From NCBI RefSeq assembly GCF_000981585.1, contig NZ_LN831776.1, forward strand, positions 6,679,187-6,743,186: a stretch of DNA of 64,000 nucleotides, given 5' to 3'. Position 1 is the first letter of the stretch; each line of letters starts with the position of its first letter. The translations under genes and the position numbers were made by a program. The notes below the pieces were generated by a model, which had not been told where the DNA came from, did not search any database, and worked only from the letters and a program-made list of their open reading frames with translations. Source of the stretch: Paenibacillus riograndensis SBR5 (GTDB lineage Bacteria; Bacillota; Bacilli; Paenibacillales; Paenibacillaceae). This document shows, one piece after another, positions 19,501-26,773 of this stretch.

Positions 19501-22500
19501 CACAGATCCTCCCATTGCCAACACGCCGTCGAACGTACCGTGATACGACCCGGAGAACAGGACCACCTTGGAACGTCCTGTCGCAGCGCGGGCCAGCCTT
19601 AGTGCCACCATAACGGCTTCAGTTCCCGAGTTGAAGAATGCGGTTCTGTCTGTCCCTGTAAATTTACAAATCAGAGCAGCGACCTCTCCGGCAGTTTGGG
19701 ATATGGGACCGACAGCCATGCCTCTTTCCACTTCCCGTTGAATCTCATCATTGATAAAAGGCACATTATGCCCGAACAGATTCACTCCGAATCCCATTGT
19801 CAGATCAACATATTCGTTCCCGTCAATGTCCCAAATCCTTGATCCGGAAGAATGATCCACAACTATTTGGTAGACGATATCTTTCCAGTATGGACGGAAT
19901 CCCGCTACATTTCGATTATTGGCCAGAACATATCGGTAATCATCGGTATGCTTCTGAGAACCTGCTGTTTTGTGAGTATAAGCGGATATAAAGGAATCCA
20001 AGAACTGCTGCTGCATTGCCGAAAAGTTAGTGGAGGCTTTCAACGGGATGTGCTGGTAAGGAACAAACGCTCTTTTAGTCTCGTTAGCAGCTTCCGGATC
20101 GGGGCTATGGCCTTTGCTTCTAGTGCCGGCCTGAAGTGGTTGTACTGCCTTTAGTCTGCCTGCCTGCCCCAAAGTGGACGGCTCCTCTTCCCGAGTTCCT
20201 AACGCGTGTAAAAGCTCCAATTGCTGGGACATCACCTGCAACTGCTTTTCCATTACGCTTTCTACAGCAGACAAATTAGCTGGACTCTTACAGCTGGACT
20301 CTTCACGTTGGCTTGCCTGCCTGTCCATAAGTGGCATTTGAATTGCCGCTGCTTGCTCTTGAATACCAACGGCTGCCGCCGCCTCCTGATAACCGGATGG
20401 TTCCGGCCCGGCATCTAGGGGAATCAGACTTACAAGATAATCCCCAATAGAATCGATGGAGGACAACTGTTCAAAAAACATTCTCATCGGCACATCAATA
20501 TCAAACTGCTCTTTAATGGCATGCCTGGAGCTGGTCAGCAGGATGGAATCAAGCCCCATCTCTAGCAGATTTGTATGTATGTTAATATCGTCCGGCTCCA
20601 GTCCGGACACCTCACTAAATATATTCTTTAAACTATTAATCACATGGCGTTTATTCTCGTTATGATACATGTTGGACAGGGCCTCCTTTCGATTGAAATT
20701 GAGAGCCATTGCGGGTTCTTCATGGTGTTTTTGACGTGTATCCGGGAGCCTGATCCAGCAGCGCTTTCTCTCAAAGGGATAGGTGGGAAGCGGTACGATC
20801 CGTCTTCGTTCGCCCGTGTACACAACAGTCCAATCAGTGCCTTCCCCGTTGGCATATGAGCTGCACAATGAATGCAGGAATTCCGAACCCGGTTCCGGCA
20901 TCCCGGAACCGGATTGTTCCCAGGCTCCTGAATTCGCCAAAGAAGAATGGGAGTAGATTCCGCCTTTACCGGTTTCGAAATAGTCCGGTGAAAGACTCAC
21001 TCTGTTAAGCTTAGTGATCAAATCTTCCAGATTCTCGGCAATTATCGCCAAACGGTAACTGTAATGCCCCCTTCCAATATTGGATGTATAGCAAATATCC
21101 CGAAATTCCGCCGCATCAGCACCGGCCAAATAATTGATATAGTCCCCGATTATTTTCTCCAGAGATAGAGGGTTCTGGGCTGAGAGGGTAAGTGCAGCCG
21201 GACGCTGGTCTACCTTAATCGGACTGTCTTTCCGCAACGGCGCTTCCTCCAGCACCACATGGCAGTTCGTTCCGCTCATCCCAAAAGAGCTGACACCACA
21301 TCTTCTTGAAAAACCTGCCGGATTCCAGTCGGCCAACCCGGTATTGGGATATACGGGAGAATCTATAAAGTTAATATTTTTGTTGGGCTTCTCAAAATGA
21401 AGAGTCCCGGGTATTTTTTTGTTGTGCAGGGATAATGCCGCTTTGATCACACTGATAATTCCTGCTGCGTAGTAGAGGTGTCCAATATTTGTTTTTACCG
21501 AGCCAATTGCACAAAATTGCTTTTTATCTGTATATCTGGAAAAGGCCCGCTGGATTCCGTCAACCTCGATCGGGTCGCCAATTTTGGTCCCGGTACCGTG
21601 GGTTTCAATATAGGTGATGGATTCCGGTTCAACCCGTGCCTGTTTCCACGCATTCAAAATCAGGGATTCCTGTGCAATGACATTCGGCGATGTAATGCCA
21701 ATCGATTTCCCATCTTGGTTGGCAGAACTTCCCTTAATTGTGGCATAGATATGATCGCCGTCCTGCAGCGCTTTCGCAAGAGGCTTCAGTACAACGGCAC
21801 CAACACCTTCTCCCTTGACCGTCCCATCTGCACGGTCATCAAATGCCTTTACTTTGAAAGTTGGTGATTCAATTCCTACTTTTGGCTGATCCTGCAAGGG
21901 GAACAGGTCCAATTGTATGCCCCCGGCTATTGCCATTTCACAATCATTATTCATAATGGATTGACACGCCAAATGAACGGCAACCAATGAAGAGGAACAC
22001 GCCGTATCCACCATGAGACTCGGACCTTTAAGATCAAGCATATAGGATATTCTGCTGGCGGTGACGGGGGACAAATTCCCGGCGACCGAGGGAACGAAAG
22101 AATCGGGATCGGCTTTTTCAATCATTTGCCGGTATTCATGCTCTCCGCCGGAGCCTACGTAAACTCCCGTCCTGCTACCGGTCAGACGCTCTCCGCCATA
22201 TCCGGAATTTTCAATCGCAGTCCATGCGGTTTCAAGAAAAAGCCTCTGGTAAGGGTCCATCAGGCTTGCTTCCTTTGGAGTAATCCGGAAAAACGAGTAA
22301 TCGAACTTATCGATTTCCTCCAAATAGCCGCCTTGTATAAATCCCGGACTTTCTGCAGCACCACAAAATTTCAGGTATTGCTCAACGTCGCTTCTTCTTT
22401 TTTCGGGAAACTCTGAAATATGGTCTCTTCCGGCGCAAAGGTTGTCCCAGAACTGATCTATATTTTCAGCTGAAGGCAGCTTTACCGCCATTCCAATAAT

Positions 22501-22587
22501 AGCGATATCATTATTGCAAGCGCTTTCCACTTGTACTAAAAGATTTATCGCCTTCTCCTCAGGGATATCCAGCAATTTTTTGATCAC
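10552..22587 (-). CDS. Hybrid PKS-aminotransferase-NRPS: KS-ACP-AMT-C-[A remnant]-PCP-C-A-PCP-E-C
   Basis: A 4011-residue megasynthase; GTG start with AGGAGG 8 nt upstream. Domains: ketosynthase ~27-450 (DTACSSSL, ETHGTGT, KTNIGH); a post-KS region keeping an LPTYPFERKRCW linker but no acyltransferase; ACP with Ser681; class III aminotransferase ~880-1300 with PLP lysine in ATYGKVIGGG; C ~1333-1765 (HHIIADG); a shortened, degenerate A remnant ~1785-1955; PCP Ser2002; C (HHIIADG, ~2182); A ~2505-2990; PCP Ser3040; epimerase ~3088-3530 (HHLVVDG, EGHGRE, PNKGMGYQVL); and a final C (HHILMDG) expected to accept the D-residue. The pocket of the intact A reads D-L-T-M-I-G-V-V-A-K: Asn/Asp-like first three positions, otherwise unassigned. 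By analogy with iturin/mycosubtilin it would make a beta-amino acyl chain and add peptide units. Confidence 0.95.
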   Translation of the reverse strand: MIKKLLDIPEEKAINLLVQVESACNNDIAIIGMAVKLPSAENIDQFWDNLCAGRDHISEFPEKRRSDVEQYLKFCGAAESPGFIQGGYLEEIDKFDYSFFRITPKEASLMDPYQRLFLETAWTAIENSGYGGERLTGSRTGVYVGSGGEHEYRQMIEKADPDSFVPSVAGNLSPVTASRISYMLDLKGPSLMVDTACSSSLVAVHLACQSIMNNDCEMAIAGGIQLDLFPLQDQPKVGIESPTFKVKAFDDRADGTVKGEGVGAVVLKPLAKALQDGDHIYATIKGSSANQDGKSIGITSPNVIAQESLILNAWKQARVEPESITYIETHGTGTKIGDPIEVDGIQRAFSRYTDKKQFCAIGSVKTNIGHLYYAAGIISVIKAALSLHNKKIPGTLHFEKPNKNINFIDSPVYPNTGLADWNPAGFSRRCGVSSFGMSGTNCHVVLEEAPLRKDSPIKVDQRPAALTLSAQNPLSLEKIIGDYINYLAGADAAEFRDICYTSNIGRGHYSYRLAIIAENLEDLITKLNRVSLSPDYFETGKGGIYSHSSLANSGAWEQSGSGMPEPGSEFLHSLCSSYANGEGTDWTVVYTGERRRIVPLPTYPFERKRCWIRLPDTRQKHHEEPAMALNFNRKEALSNMYHNENKRHVINSLKNIFSEVSGLEPDDINIHTNLLEMGLDSILLTSSRHAIKEQFDIDVPMRMFFEQLSSIDSIGDYLVSLIPLDAGPEPSGYQEAAAAVGIQEQAAAIQMPLMDRQASQREESSCKSPANLSAVESVMEKQLQVMSQQLELLHALGTREEEPSTLGQAGRLKAVQPLQAGTRSKGHSPDPEAANETKRAFVPYQHIPLKASTNFSAMQQQFLDSFISAYTHKTAGSQKHTDDYRYVLANNRNVAGFRPYWKDIVYQIVVDHSSGSRIWDIDGNEYVDLTMGFGVNLFGHNVPFINDEIQREVERGMAVGPISQTAGEVAALICKFTGTDRTAFFNSGTEAVMVALRLARAATGRSKVVLFSGSYHGTFDGVLAMGGSVKAGAQPIAPGINHNMVEDIIVLNYGTGEALEIIEAHANELAAVLVEPVQSRRPDLQPVEFLKKIREITSMSGTALIFDEVITGFRMHPGGAQALFDIKADLATYGKVIGGGLPIGVVAGTDRFMNGIDGGAWKFHDDSQPAHEERRTFVAGTFCQHPLAMNAALAVLTHLERMGPELQANLNFRTARLAGELNTYFREQNVPVDVVHFGSLFRFVLRGDLELFYYLLLNKGLYIWEGRNCFISTAHTDEDIQYIVDAVKQSIGEMQAAGFLPGPDNRPRGGYQPKPLPSGPARESLTRAPQVLKLTEEQQQISLVIHSNDTHGVVHHETVGLYLRGELNKAALETAYHKVLNRHESLRSTISADGNEQIVASHANADIFFADILADYSALGDEAINQALLKENAAAFDSVMGPLIRLRVLATARHEYLLALSAHHIIADGWSLIVFLQELAALYSTECTGTRSLLPTPTPFSDYAIWQKRMLESQPKEKAAAYWKNKFSVQTPAFELPSFRIRDAAGVRKGSRHRYVLDIPLTAKLKAVSQSMKVSLFTVLLSAYKVLLYRISNHKELVVGIPTAGQMQMGQKHLVGYCLNILPFSTTINPEMTFREYLSYMMEELLELYEYQDYSYASLMKELHSLDGSVHPPQINTMFNMDKSLETPDFTGMDVELLQSPVSYSKYDLSMNIVELDHELMIDFEYDPNLFDTQIITGWANYFNRILLAVLQPDRKLQEISLLSLEEEKILRTRGTEQAAALRAELDKYGVSWDEADIFVILDKDMHPSPVGVPGEVYLARLTEPSLLAEQPSTSTGIMAMYTADFEIKVIGHHSRLMSQNGRMINLDTIQEQLVLHPLIGHAAVTVKPSGTFQRDQKILAYITPRGTSIPKVREIKKFLLSRIPGNFIPSAFMVLDEIPLNSKGGINERLLPAFDEDKALREEIMLPENETEERLAEIWRNVLNLELVNTNDDFFELGGNSLKASLLAFSIQKEFSTDISLRMLFEHPTVKGLAKAINGAGKSFLPEITPLGKKDWYPQSSSQKRLFAIEQMGGAGTAYNITGILHVEGKLDPGRMEEAFQRLVKRHEPLRTSFELLHDEPVQVIHDDIPFSISYSIAEDEDEPELVKRFILPFSLNQAPLFRVHIVSRSDHEHIVIMDMHHIIADGISANILCNDLISLYSGENLPGLEVQYKDYTALHNEMLSNERIRQQGEYWQQLLSDDIPSLTLPLDFPRPPVQSFDGACYSVTLDSDLTRGLKVLSNRLKTTLYTLLLASYNILLSKYSNQEDIVIGSPVAGRFNYSTNNMVGMFVNTLAMRNQPAKHKTFQEFLLEVKENTLEAFENQDYPFEELISKLGIERDISRNPVFDVMFVLQSLDLAVPDVHLDDIRLNGYEFKNDVAKFDLILEVIENTENLTLNFEYCAKLFQESTIIRMSERFLRILTTVVENCNVLLSDIDLLPKEETDRLIYTFNDTATAYPGGKTVYQLFEEQAARTPGAVALVHQGESITYEHFNRKTNQMARMLRSKGVKPDTTVGILMEHSFELIISMFAVMKAGGAYVPIDPTYPSERINFIIKDSNLEIMLTHKGLAEKCQFQGEFIDAASSKWYCGDDSNPVSVNSPDDLAYIIYTSGSTGLPKGVMTRHQGLTNYVWWGDKTYVHGEAVDFPLYSSIAFDLSVTLIYIPLISGNKVFIYSGVSYESLLEAVVIDNQVDFIMLTPSHLKILGEYDLSRLKIRKFIIGGEAFDPFYAKKFFSRLAEDVEVYNVYGPTETTVACTFYRYYPDKDLRNPVPIGGPIFNVQLYVVDQNGKLQGIGIPGELCIAGDGVSRGYLNREELTREKFVPDPFQTSGMMYRTGDLVRMLQDGNVEFLGRMDDQVKIRGHRIELGEIENQLVKQPGVNKAAVIISTGPTDSRYLCAYYTADFPMNSELLRESLSRLLPRHMVPSFFVQMKSIPLTASGKVDRKKLPDSFESFQMEDAYSAPQNFIEEKLALVWEEVLGINKVGTSNSFIKLGGDSIKAIQIVSRLKKYGLSLEVKELFLHQNIKGISPFVKQNIKRHNQGTIEGPVKLTAIQKWFFEQNFAEMHHWNQSILLHNERFDVQFIRQAFQRITEHHDALRMVYRHTGQAGVEQSNRGLAGELFSLEVTDLTGCDDHTDLMHAGIKTIQKGIDLEKGPLLKLGLYQTTNGDYLAIVIHHLVVDGVSWRIILDDFASCYLSLDNGEEAGLIEKSDSYQKWAEALEVYANSPKLLQELAYWTDVNRIAVPALPKDSEAGNGKIKDRYQTKTVLSEKETTNLLRHAGDAYQTETLDLLLAALGAAIKGWANVDRVRINMEGHGREALIQDLDITRTVGWFTSTYPLVLELANSHELPLHIMTTKETIRQTPNKGMGYQVLKYLTSPELRAAVDFNVMPEISFNYLGQFGNEASYGTFEICNTFMESTESPESHRPYAIDINAMIVGNRVEIRVDYNPGQFNEATMSRFAELLLNSLKLIISHCTREERIQRSPSDLTYKKLTFEELDDLNRLYPGGITDVYTMTPMQESMLFHALKNKRSDAYHEQCILDLKGDIIQELLNESFKLIVGKYDILRTRFVYKKLHRPLQIVLGSSDFHLEFEDITHMESSEKMAHMERLKALDREKRFDLVQGPLMRAILLKTGDSVYQMLWSFHHILMDGWCIGIVLKDMLEHYKQLNAGSRPSLETHQYRLYLDWLASKNKEEAKVYWMQYLEDYKYKELLRKEGTSKEFRLAVLDIKLEEKVRTAVTHVASSSGITINSFFQAVWGILLSKYDNAEDVVFGAVISGRSPEIEGIERMVGLFINTIPVRVRLSGKTFHELAGEIQSSFISSEQYGYVPLSDIQAWSHRDLINHVMVFENYPLDREIRDTDGQQMEYGFQIAGCEILEHTNYDFSIIIEPGEDFIIRIVYNALAYDKETISILESYLLAIIGQVTACPQIEAGDVEVLSQEEKLKLMNVFNKPNRREAADFNF
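16723..17235 (-). other. Truncated, degenerate adenylation domain inside the PKS-NRPS
   Basis: Residues ~1785-1955 align only with the end of an A domain. They keep a worn A6-like stretch (VGVPGEVYLA), a degraded A8-like stretch (VIGHHSRLMSQNGRMINLDTIQ) and the C-terminal subdomain (LSRIPGNFIPSAFMVLDEIPL). Motifs A1-A5, including the YTSGTTG P-loop and the YGPTE region, are missing. The catalytic A10 lysine in the usual NGK is replaced (NSKGGINERLL). This module therefore cannot activate an amino acid itself, although its C and PCP look intact. Confidence 0.8.
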
Positions 22588-22614
22588 AACAGAGTCCTCC
22601 TTAAGCTGTCTTTC

Positions 22615-25233
22615 TTACATAACACCCAGTGGTTTATGATCCTTCACAAACCGGTTAACAACTCCATACAACGCTTGAGCGTACCGCTGGATAAAGTTAA
22701 GCACGGGCTCGCTGCGAATCTCATTTGAATTGAATTCGCACACGAAATGAATTCCGTTATGATCCTCTTTGAATTTCAGTACTAAATCATATACGTCAAG
22801 CAAATTTCCTGCCGATAGATTCAAGTGCTCCTTACAGATAAAAGGAACTACGCTGTTCTTTTTATGGATAAAAAATTTGCTTACATCCTGGACATGATAG
22901 ATTTCCCTAGTTCCGGGTTTGACGGTTTCGTTAGCCAATGTAAATAAGTCCTCCAACCGGTCGATTTGAGCGAAGTCAGCCGTAAACGGCACTACCCAGC
23001 CGCTTCCATCCATCATTGTTTGAACCTCTATCCGGGCAGACGGAGACAGCTCATACAACAGATATACGAACATCGACAGAAGAATCGATTCGTGTTTCAG
23101 ATGCTCCGCAGCAGCGATGCGCTTCAACTGACCGGTGAATTTATGATCAACTGAAAAGCTGAGTGTCCTGCTCAAACCGTCTTCCTCTTCCGCATGAGAG
23201 CCGTTCTTGAAAAATTCCTCCGGCAATTCCAAGGCTCTGATGTGAGCGCTTGCATTAATGTCACTGCCGTCCTGCCGGATCAATCCGGCCAATTTACTGA
23301 TGGAAGGATGTCCGAATAAGTCAGTTAAAGTGATCTTGCCAGGATATTCACGATCAACCTGTTCAAACATTTGAGCCAGCAAAGTCGAAGTTCCGCCAAT
23401 TTCAAAAAAGTTATCTTTAACACCGAGCCTGTCATTGCCGAGTACGTTAGCCCATATGCTCAGCAGTGCCGCTTCCACCGTATCCTTCGGCTGATCTGCA
23501 TCGATTCTGGAGGTTATTGTATTCGTGACTTCCTCCATTTCAGCCAGCAATCCTGTAAATTGTCCCTCCAGGAATAAGTTTTTCATTTTATATCTCTGCA
23601 CTTTTCCGCTGGTCGTTTTTAGTATCTTTTTGACAGGGATGATATGCCGGACATGTATGCCGACTTTAAGATTCAGCTGTTTTCTCAATTCTATCGCCAG
23701 AGGTACAAAAGTTTCCGGTTTGTCTTTATAGTTCACAAACAGAATCACTTCCTCCGTTGCCAGCTGCTCGTTATAAACACCGCACGCTGCAGTAACCCCG
23801 ATTCTCGTTCCGGTAAATTCCTCTGCCACCCTTTCAATATCCTGCGGATAAAAATTCTGGCCATTAATAAAAATAATGTCCTTCTCTCTGCCGGTTACAA
23901 TAAGGCTGCCATCCTTCATAAATCCCAGATCGCCTGTCCTGAGCCACCCATCCTTGGTAAATACCTTCCGGGTAGCTTCCTCGTTATTGTAATAACCGTT
24001 CGTGACATTGTTGCCCTTGATTTGTACATGCCCTACCACGCATTCATCCAATACCCGGTCTTCTTCATCACACACCCTTACGAAGCAATTCTCAATAGGG
24101 TTACCCAAATCTACCAAGGAGACAATATATTCCTTATCCTTGTAGTTTTCTTCAACAATTTGGACACGGCTACCTGTATTGATAGAGCTTCTTACGATGT
24201 TATAAGATGTAAATTCATGTCCGGGCTTGTAAAGAGTTACAGCAGCCGTCGCTTCCGCCAAGCCGTATCCGGGAAGGAGCGATGTTCTGGGCAGGCTGAA
24301 CTTATCCATGACCTCAAGAAACTCGTTGCATAGCTTGGCGTCAATGGGTTCAGCTGCGTCAAGCAACACCCGGACATTTGATAAATCCCATTCGTAGCTG
24401 CATTGTGAACGGTAGAAAAAGGTCAAAAAGTACTTCATTCCAAAATTGGGGGACGCGATGACCGTCGATTTTAAATCACTCGCTTTTTTGATCCAAAGTG
24501 TCGGCCGTCTGATAAAGACCCATGTTGGCAATAAGGATTGACTGCCTCCGCAAGTCAGCGGGAGCAGGTGAAAAACGATCATCCCCATATCATGGGTAAG
24601 CGGCATCCAGCTTAAGAACGAGTCGTTTGCCGAGTAATTTCTGCTCTTCTTGAGATCATAGAGATTTGTAAGTAAATTATCATGGGTCAATGTGACCCCT
24701 TTGGGGTCTCCCGTTGTTCCCGAAGAAAATTGGATAAATGCAATATCATGAGATTCAGGGCTGCAGAGTACGACATCTTCCGTCCCGGAATATTCGAGGG
24801 TTTCCGTATGTATTGTGCGATTGGTAATGGACGAGGCGAAACGGTAAAAATCCGTTTGGTGTGCGGTTAAATCCGGTTTAAGCAATGATCTTGAATCCGT
24901 TATCAAAAATGGGCGATGAAGAACATTCCAAATTTTTATCAGCTTATGCTTATGCTCGTCATTATTCCCCACATTGACAGGTACAGGGATCATGCCTCCC
25001 AATATACACGCCCAAAACGCGAGAATAAAGGTTTCATTATTTTCAATTTGAAAGATGACTTCATCTCCGGACTGAATGCCTTTGCTTCTCAAGAATCGTA
25101 AAGCTCCGGTGGCTCTTGTATACATCTCCTTGTACGAATAATAGTTGTGTTCGTTATCCCCATTGATGAAAGTAATCCCTTTGTGAGCATCCTTTGACCG
25201 GGCTATAAGCATTTCAACTAAACTCTTATACAT
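22615..25233 (-). CDS. Fatty-acyl-AMP ligase with ACP and a C-terminal half condensation domain
   Basis: Activates a fatty acid as acyl-AMP and loads it on its own carrier domain, starting the assembly line. The start is the ATG at 25233 (MYKSL...), 6 nt after AGGAGG; an upstream in-frame ATG at 25257 lies before that ribosome binding site. Residues 1-560 form an AMP ligase of the FAAL/iturin type (FSSGTTGDPKG ~169-180, THDMG, LRTGD, and K543-type SGKVQR). An ACP follows with Ser616 in GGTST. Residues ~687-865 resemble only the C-lobe of a condensation domain, without HHxxxDG. It lies 27 bp upstream of the PKS-NRPS gene and is surely cotranscribed. The fused half-C tail is unusual. Confidence 0.93.
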   Translation of the reverse strand: MYKSLVEMLIARSKDAHKGITFINGDNEHNYYSYKEMYTRATGALRFLRSKGIQSGDEVIFQIENNETFILAFWACILGGMIPVPVNVGNNDEHKHKLIKIWNVLHRPFLITDSRSLLKPDLTAHQTDFYRFASSITNRTIHTETLEYSGTEDVVLCSPESHDIAFIQFSSGTTGDPKGVTLTHDNLLTNLYDLKKSRNYSANDSFLSWMPLTHDMGMIVFHLLPLTCGGSQSLLPTWVFIRRPTLWIKKASDLKSTVIASPNFGMKYFLTFFYRSQCSYEWDLSNVRVLLDAAEPIDAKLCNEFLEVMDKFSLPRTSLLPGYGLAEATAAVTLYKPGHEFTSYNIVRSSINTGSRVQIVEENYKDKEYIVSLVDLGNPIENCFVRVCDEEDRVLDECVVGHVQIKGNNVTNGYYNNEEATRKVFTKDGWLRTGDLGFMKDGSLIVTGREKDIIFINGQNFYPQDIERVAEEFTGTRIGVTAACGVYNEQLATEEVILFVNYKDKPETFVPLAIELRKQLNLKVGIHVRHIIPVKKILKTTSGKVQRYKMKNLFLEGQFTGLLAEMEEVTNTITSRIDADQPKDTVEAALLSIWANVLGNDRLGVKDNFFEIGGTSTLLAQMFEQVDREYPGKITLTDLFGHPSISKLAGLIRQDGSDINASAHIRALELPEEFFKNGSHAEEEDGLSRTLSFSVDHKFTGQLKRIAAAEHLKHESILLSMFVYLLYELSPSARIEVQTMMDGSGWVVPFTADFAQIDRLEDLFTLANETVKPGTREIYHVQDVSKFFIHKKNSVVPFICKEHLNLSAGNLLDVYDLVLKFKEDHNGIHFVCEFNSNEIRSEPVLNFIQRYAQALYGVVNRFVKDHKPLGVM

Positions 25234-25280
25234 TACTAGCCTCCTAATAATTATCATTTATGTAAGAGATCAAATGTATG

Positions 25281-25327
25281 TGTTGAATAATTTATCACAT
25301 GAGTTGTATTTGTTCAACAGAATTATA
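25281..25327 (-). promoter_or_regulatory. Leader of the lipopeptide operon: inverted repeat and -10-like hexamer
   Basis: An inverted repeat TGTTGAA / TTCAACA occupies 25281-25287 and 25313-25319 with a 25-nt spacer, about 50-85 bp upstream of the ligase start. A TATAAT hexamer (minus strand) lies at 25322-25327, with no convincing -35 at 17-18 bp, which would suit activator-dependent transcription. The repeat would fall in the 5' leader or downstream operator position. Confidence 0.4.
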
Positions 25328-25723
25328 CAAAATAATACATCCATTTGATATATTTGTGAAATCAGCATTTTAGGTGCTAGATTACAGCAAATCAAATTGT
25401 ATATTTTAACAGCAAGTGTTAACATATCTTTAATCATGAGAACAAACAGAGCCGCAGAAGCAAGGGAGGCGTCCCAGTTGCAAACATAAACACAACAGAT
25501 CAAATCGTTATTTCCGGACATGCTCAAGCTCGGGAACAGGTTATGCCAAAATCTTACACCAAAAAAAATGATAGCGCATTCATAATCATGTTAAAGGTCA
25601 GTGGAACCTTTCTCAGCCCGCTAATGGATAATGCAAATACTCAGAAACTAACGTCCCCCGTTAACATAGAGGCTTCCTGAAGATGTGCCCCATCTGACGG
25701 CTAGACCACCGGCATATTTTGCG

Positions 25724-25911
25724 TTAATAGCAATCTTGCTTCAGCGCAGTATCGTCATTGCGAATTGTCAGTTCAGAGCTCCCGGATACCGACTCGGTAT
25801 ACCCGCAGACAATAACTTCCTTCGTCTCCTTCCGCGAGTCGGTATATTTCAGATAGATGGCCCCTTCGCCGTACAGGCGGCGGCCAGCAGAATCGCGGTT
25901 CGTTTGTTCAT
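25724..25911 (-). pseudogene. Possible broken small lipoprotein gene
   Basis: Just after the AAA ATPase stop, an ATG at 25911 opens a signal-peptide-like start (MNKRTAILLAAACTA) that ends after 20 codons. A different frame continues as a plausible polypeptide (LYGEGAIYLKYTDSRKE... to DCY) and stops at 25724. The two halves look like one gene with a frameshift. Within it, GAGTCGGTAT-type inverted repeats occur. The rest of the 25234-25923 interval shows no other gene; this call is tentative. Confidence 0.25.
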
Positions 25912-25923
25912 TTTCACAACCAC

Positions 25924-26646
25924 CTAATCCATTAGTTCTCTCAGCATTCCCTGCGGATTGTTCAAAAAAGCTTTCGTCAGCAAATAATGCTCGGTAGCTT
26001 CATAAGGTGTTTTGGTCAAACCCTCTTCCCCCAGCACATAAATGCCGGCTCCCGGATAGGCAAGCAGAATCGGTGAATGGGTGGCGATGATGAACTGGGA
26101 ATTTTGTCTGACCAGCTGATCCATTCTTGCAATCAGGGCAAACTGCCTGGAGGGAGACAAGGCCGCCTCGGGTTCATCCAAAATATACAGCCCGTTTCCC
26201 CAAAAGCGGTGCAGCAGCAGCGACATAAAGCTCTCGCCGTGAGACTGCGCATGCAGCGATTTCCCCCCATAGCTCCGGGCTGCAGCCAGCTGATCCACTT
26301 CGGTTGCTACATTATAGAAGCTTTCCGCTCTCAGGAAAAATCCGTCCTTCGGGCGTCTTGCCCCCTTAACCAACGTCATATATTCATAGAGTTCCGAATG
26401 GGACGCCTGTGTAGAAAAGTTGAAGTTTCGCGAACCGCCTTCCGGATTGAAGCCGAAATTTGCGGCAATCGCCTCCAGTAAGGTGGACTTGCCGGTTCCG
26501 TTTTCCCCCACAAAAAAAGTAACCTTGCCCTCAAAATCAATCTGATGAATATTGCGGATAACGGGGAGGCTGAACGGGTAACGGCGGGGTCCCGGGATAC
26601 TGCTTTGATTGATTCTTGCTTGTCTTACATACAGATCGGAGATCAT
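25924..26646 (-). CDS. Stand-alone AAA/ABC-type ATPase
   Basis: A 240-residue ATPase of the COG3910-like group, not part of a visible transporter. It has Walker A GENGTGKSTLL, a signature-like SHGESFMSLL, Walker B LYILDEPEAALSP and the switch histidine in ATHSP. The start is placed at the ATG at 26646 because AAGGGAGTGG lies 5 nt before it; the in-frame TTG at 26664 precedes this site. No membrane segments and no partner permease are present. Such proteins are common in Firmicutes, and their role is not established; a DNA-repair or defence-type function is possible but unsupported here. It separates the lipopeptide operon from the sigma-factor pair. Confidence 0.85.
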   Translation of the reverse strand: MISDLYVRQARINQSSIPGPRRYPFSLPVIRNIHQIDFEGKVTFFVGENGTGKSTLLEAIAANFGFNPEGGSRNFNFSTQASHSELYEYMTLVKGARRPKDGFFLRAESFYNVATEVDQLAAARSYGGKSLHAQSHGESFMSLLLHRFWGNGLYILDEPEAALSPSRQFALIARMDQLVRQNSQFIIATHSPILLAYPGAGIYVLGEEGLTKTPYEATEHYLLTKAFLNNPQGMLRELMD

Positions 26647-26721
26647 GGGTTCCACTCCCTTCAATCAAACATTTCCTATATCATACCGAGTTCGCCCCGC
26701 CTTATCAATTTACAACAGAAA

Positions 26722-26761
26722 AAGGACCAGCCCTTAGTCATGGCGACCTTGGACCAGCCCT
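26722..26761 (-). repeat. Short direct repeat GGACCAGCCC downstream of the DUF4179 gene
   Basis: GGACCAGCCC occurs twice in the same orientation about 29 bp apart, with five A residues before the first copy (a T-run on the minus strand). The copies are direct, not inverted, so this does not form a standard intrinsic terminator despite its position after the DUF4179 gene. Confidence 0.45.
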
Positions 26762-26773
26762 CTCTCCTCTATT

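Noticed and set aside
25270..25527. 85-codon minus-strand reading frame upstream of the ligase
   Set aside because: Cys/Leu/Ile-rich translation of an AT-rich region without a ribosome binding site; it overlaps the likely promoter and leader of the operon.
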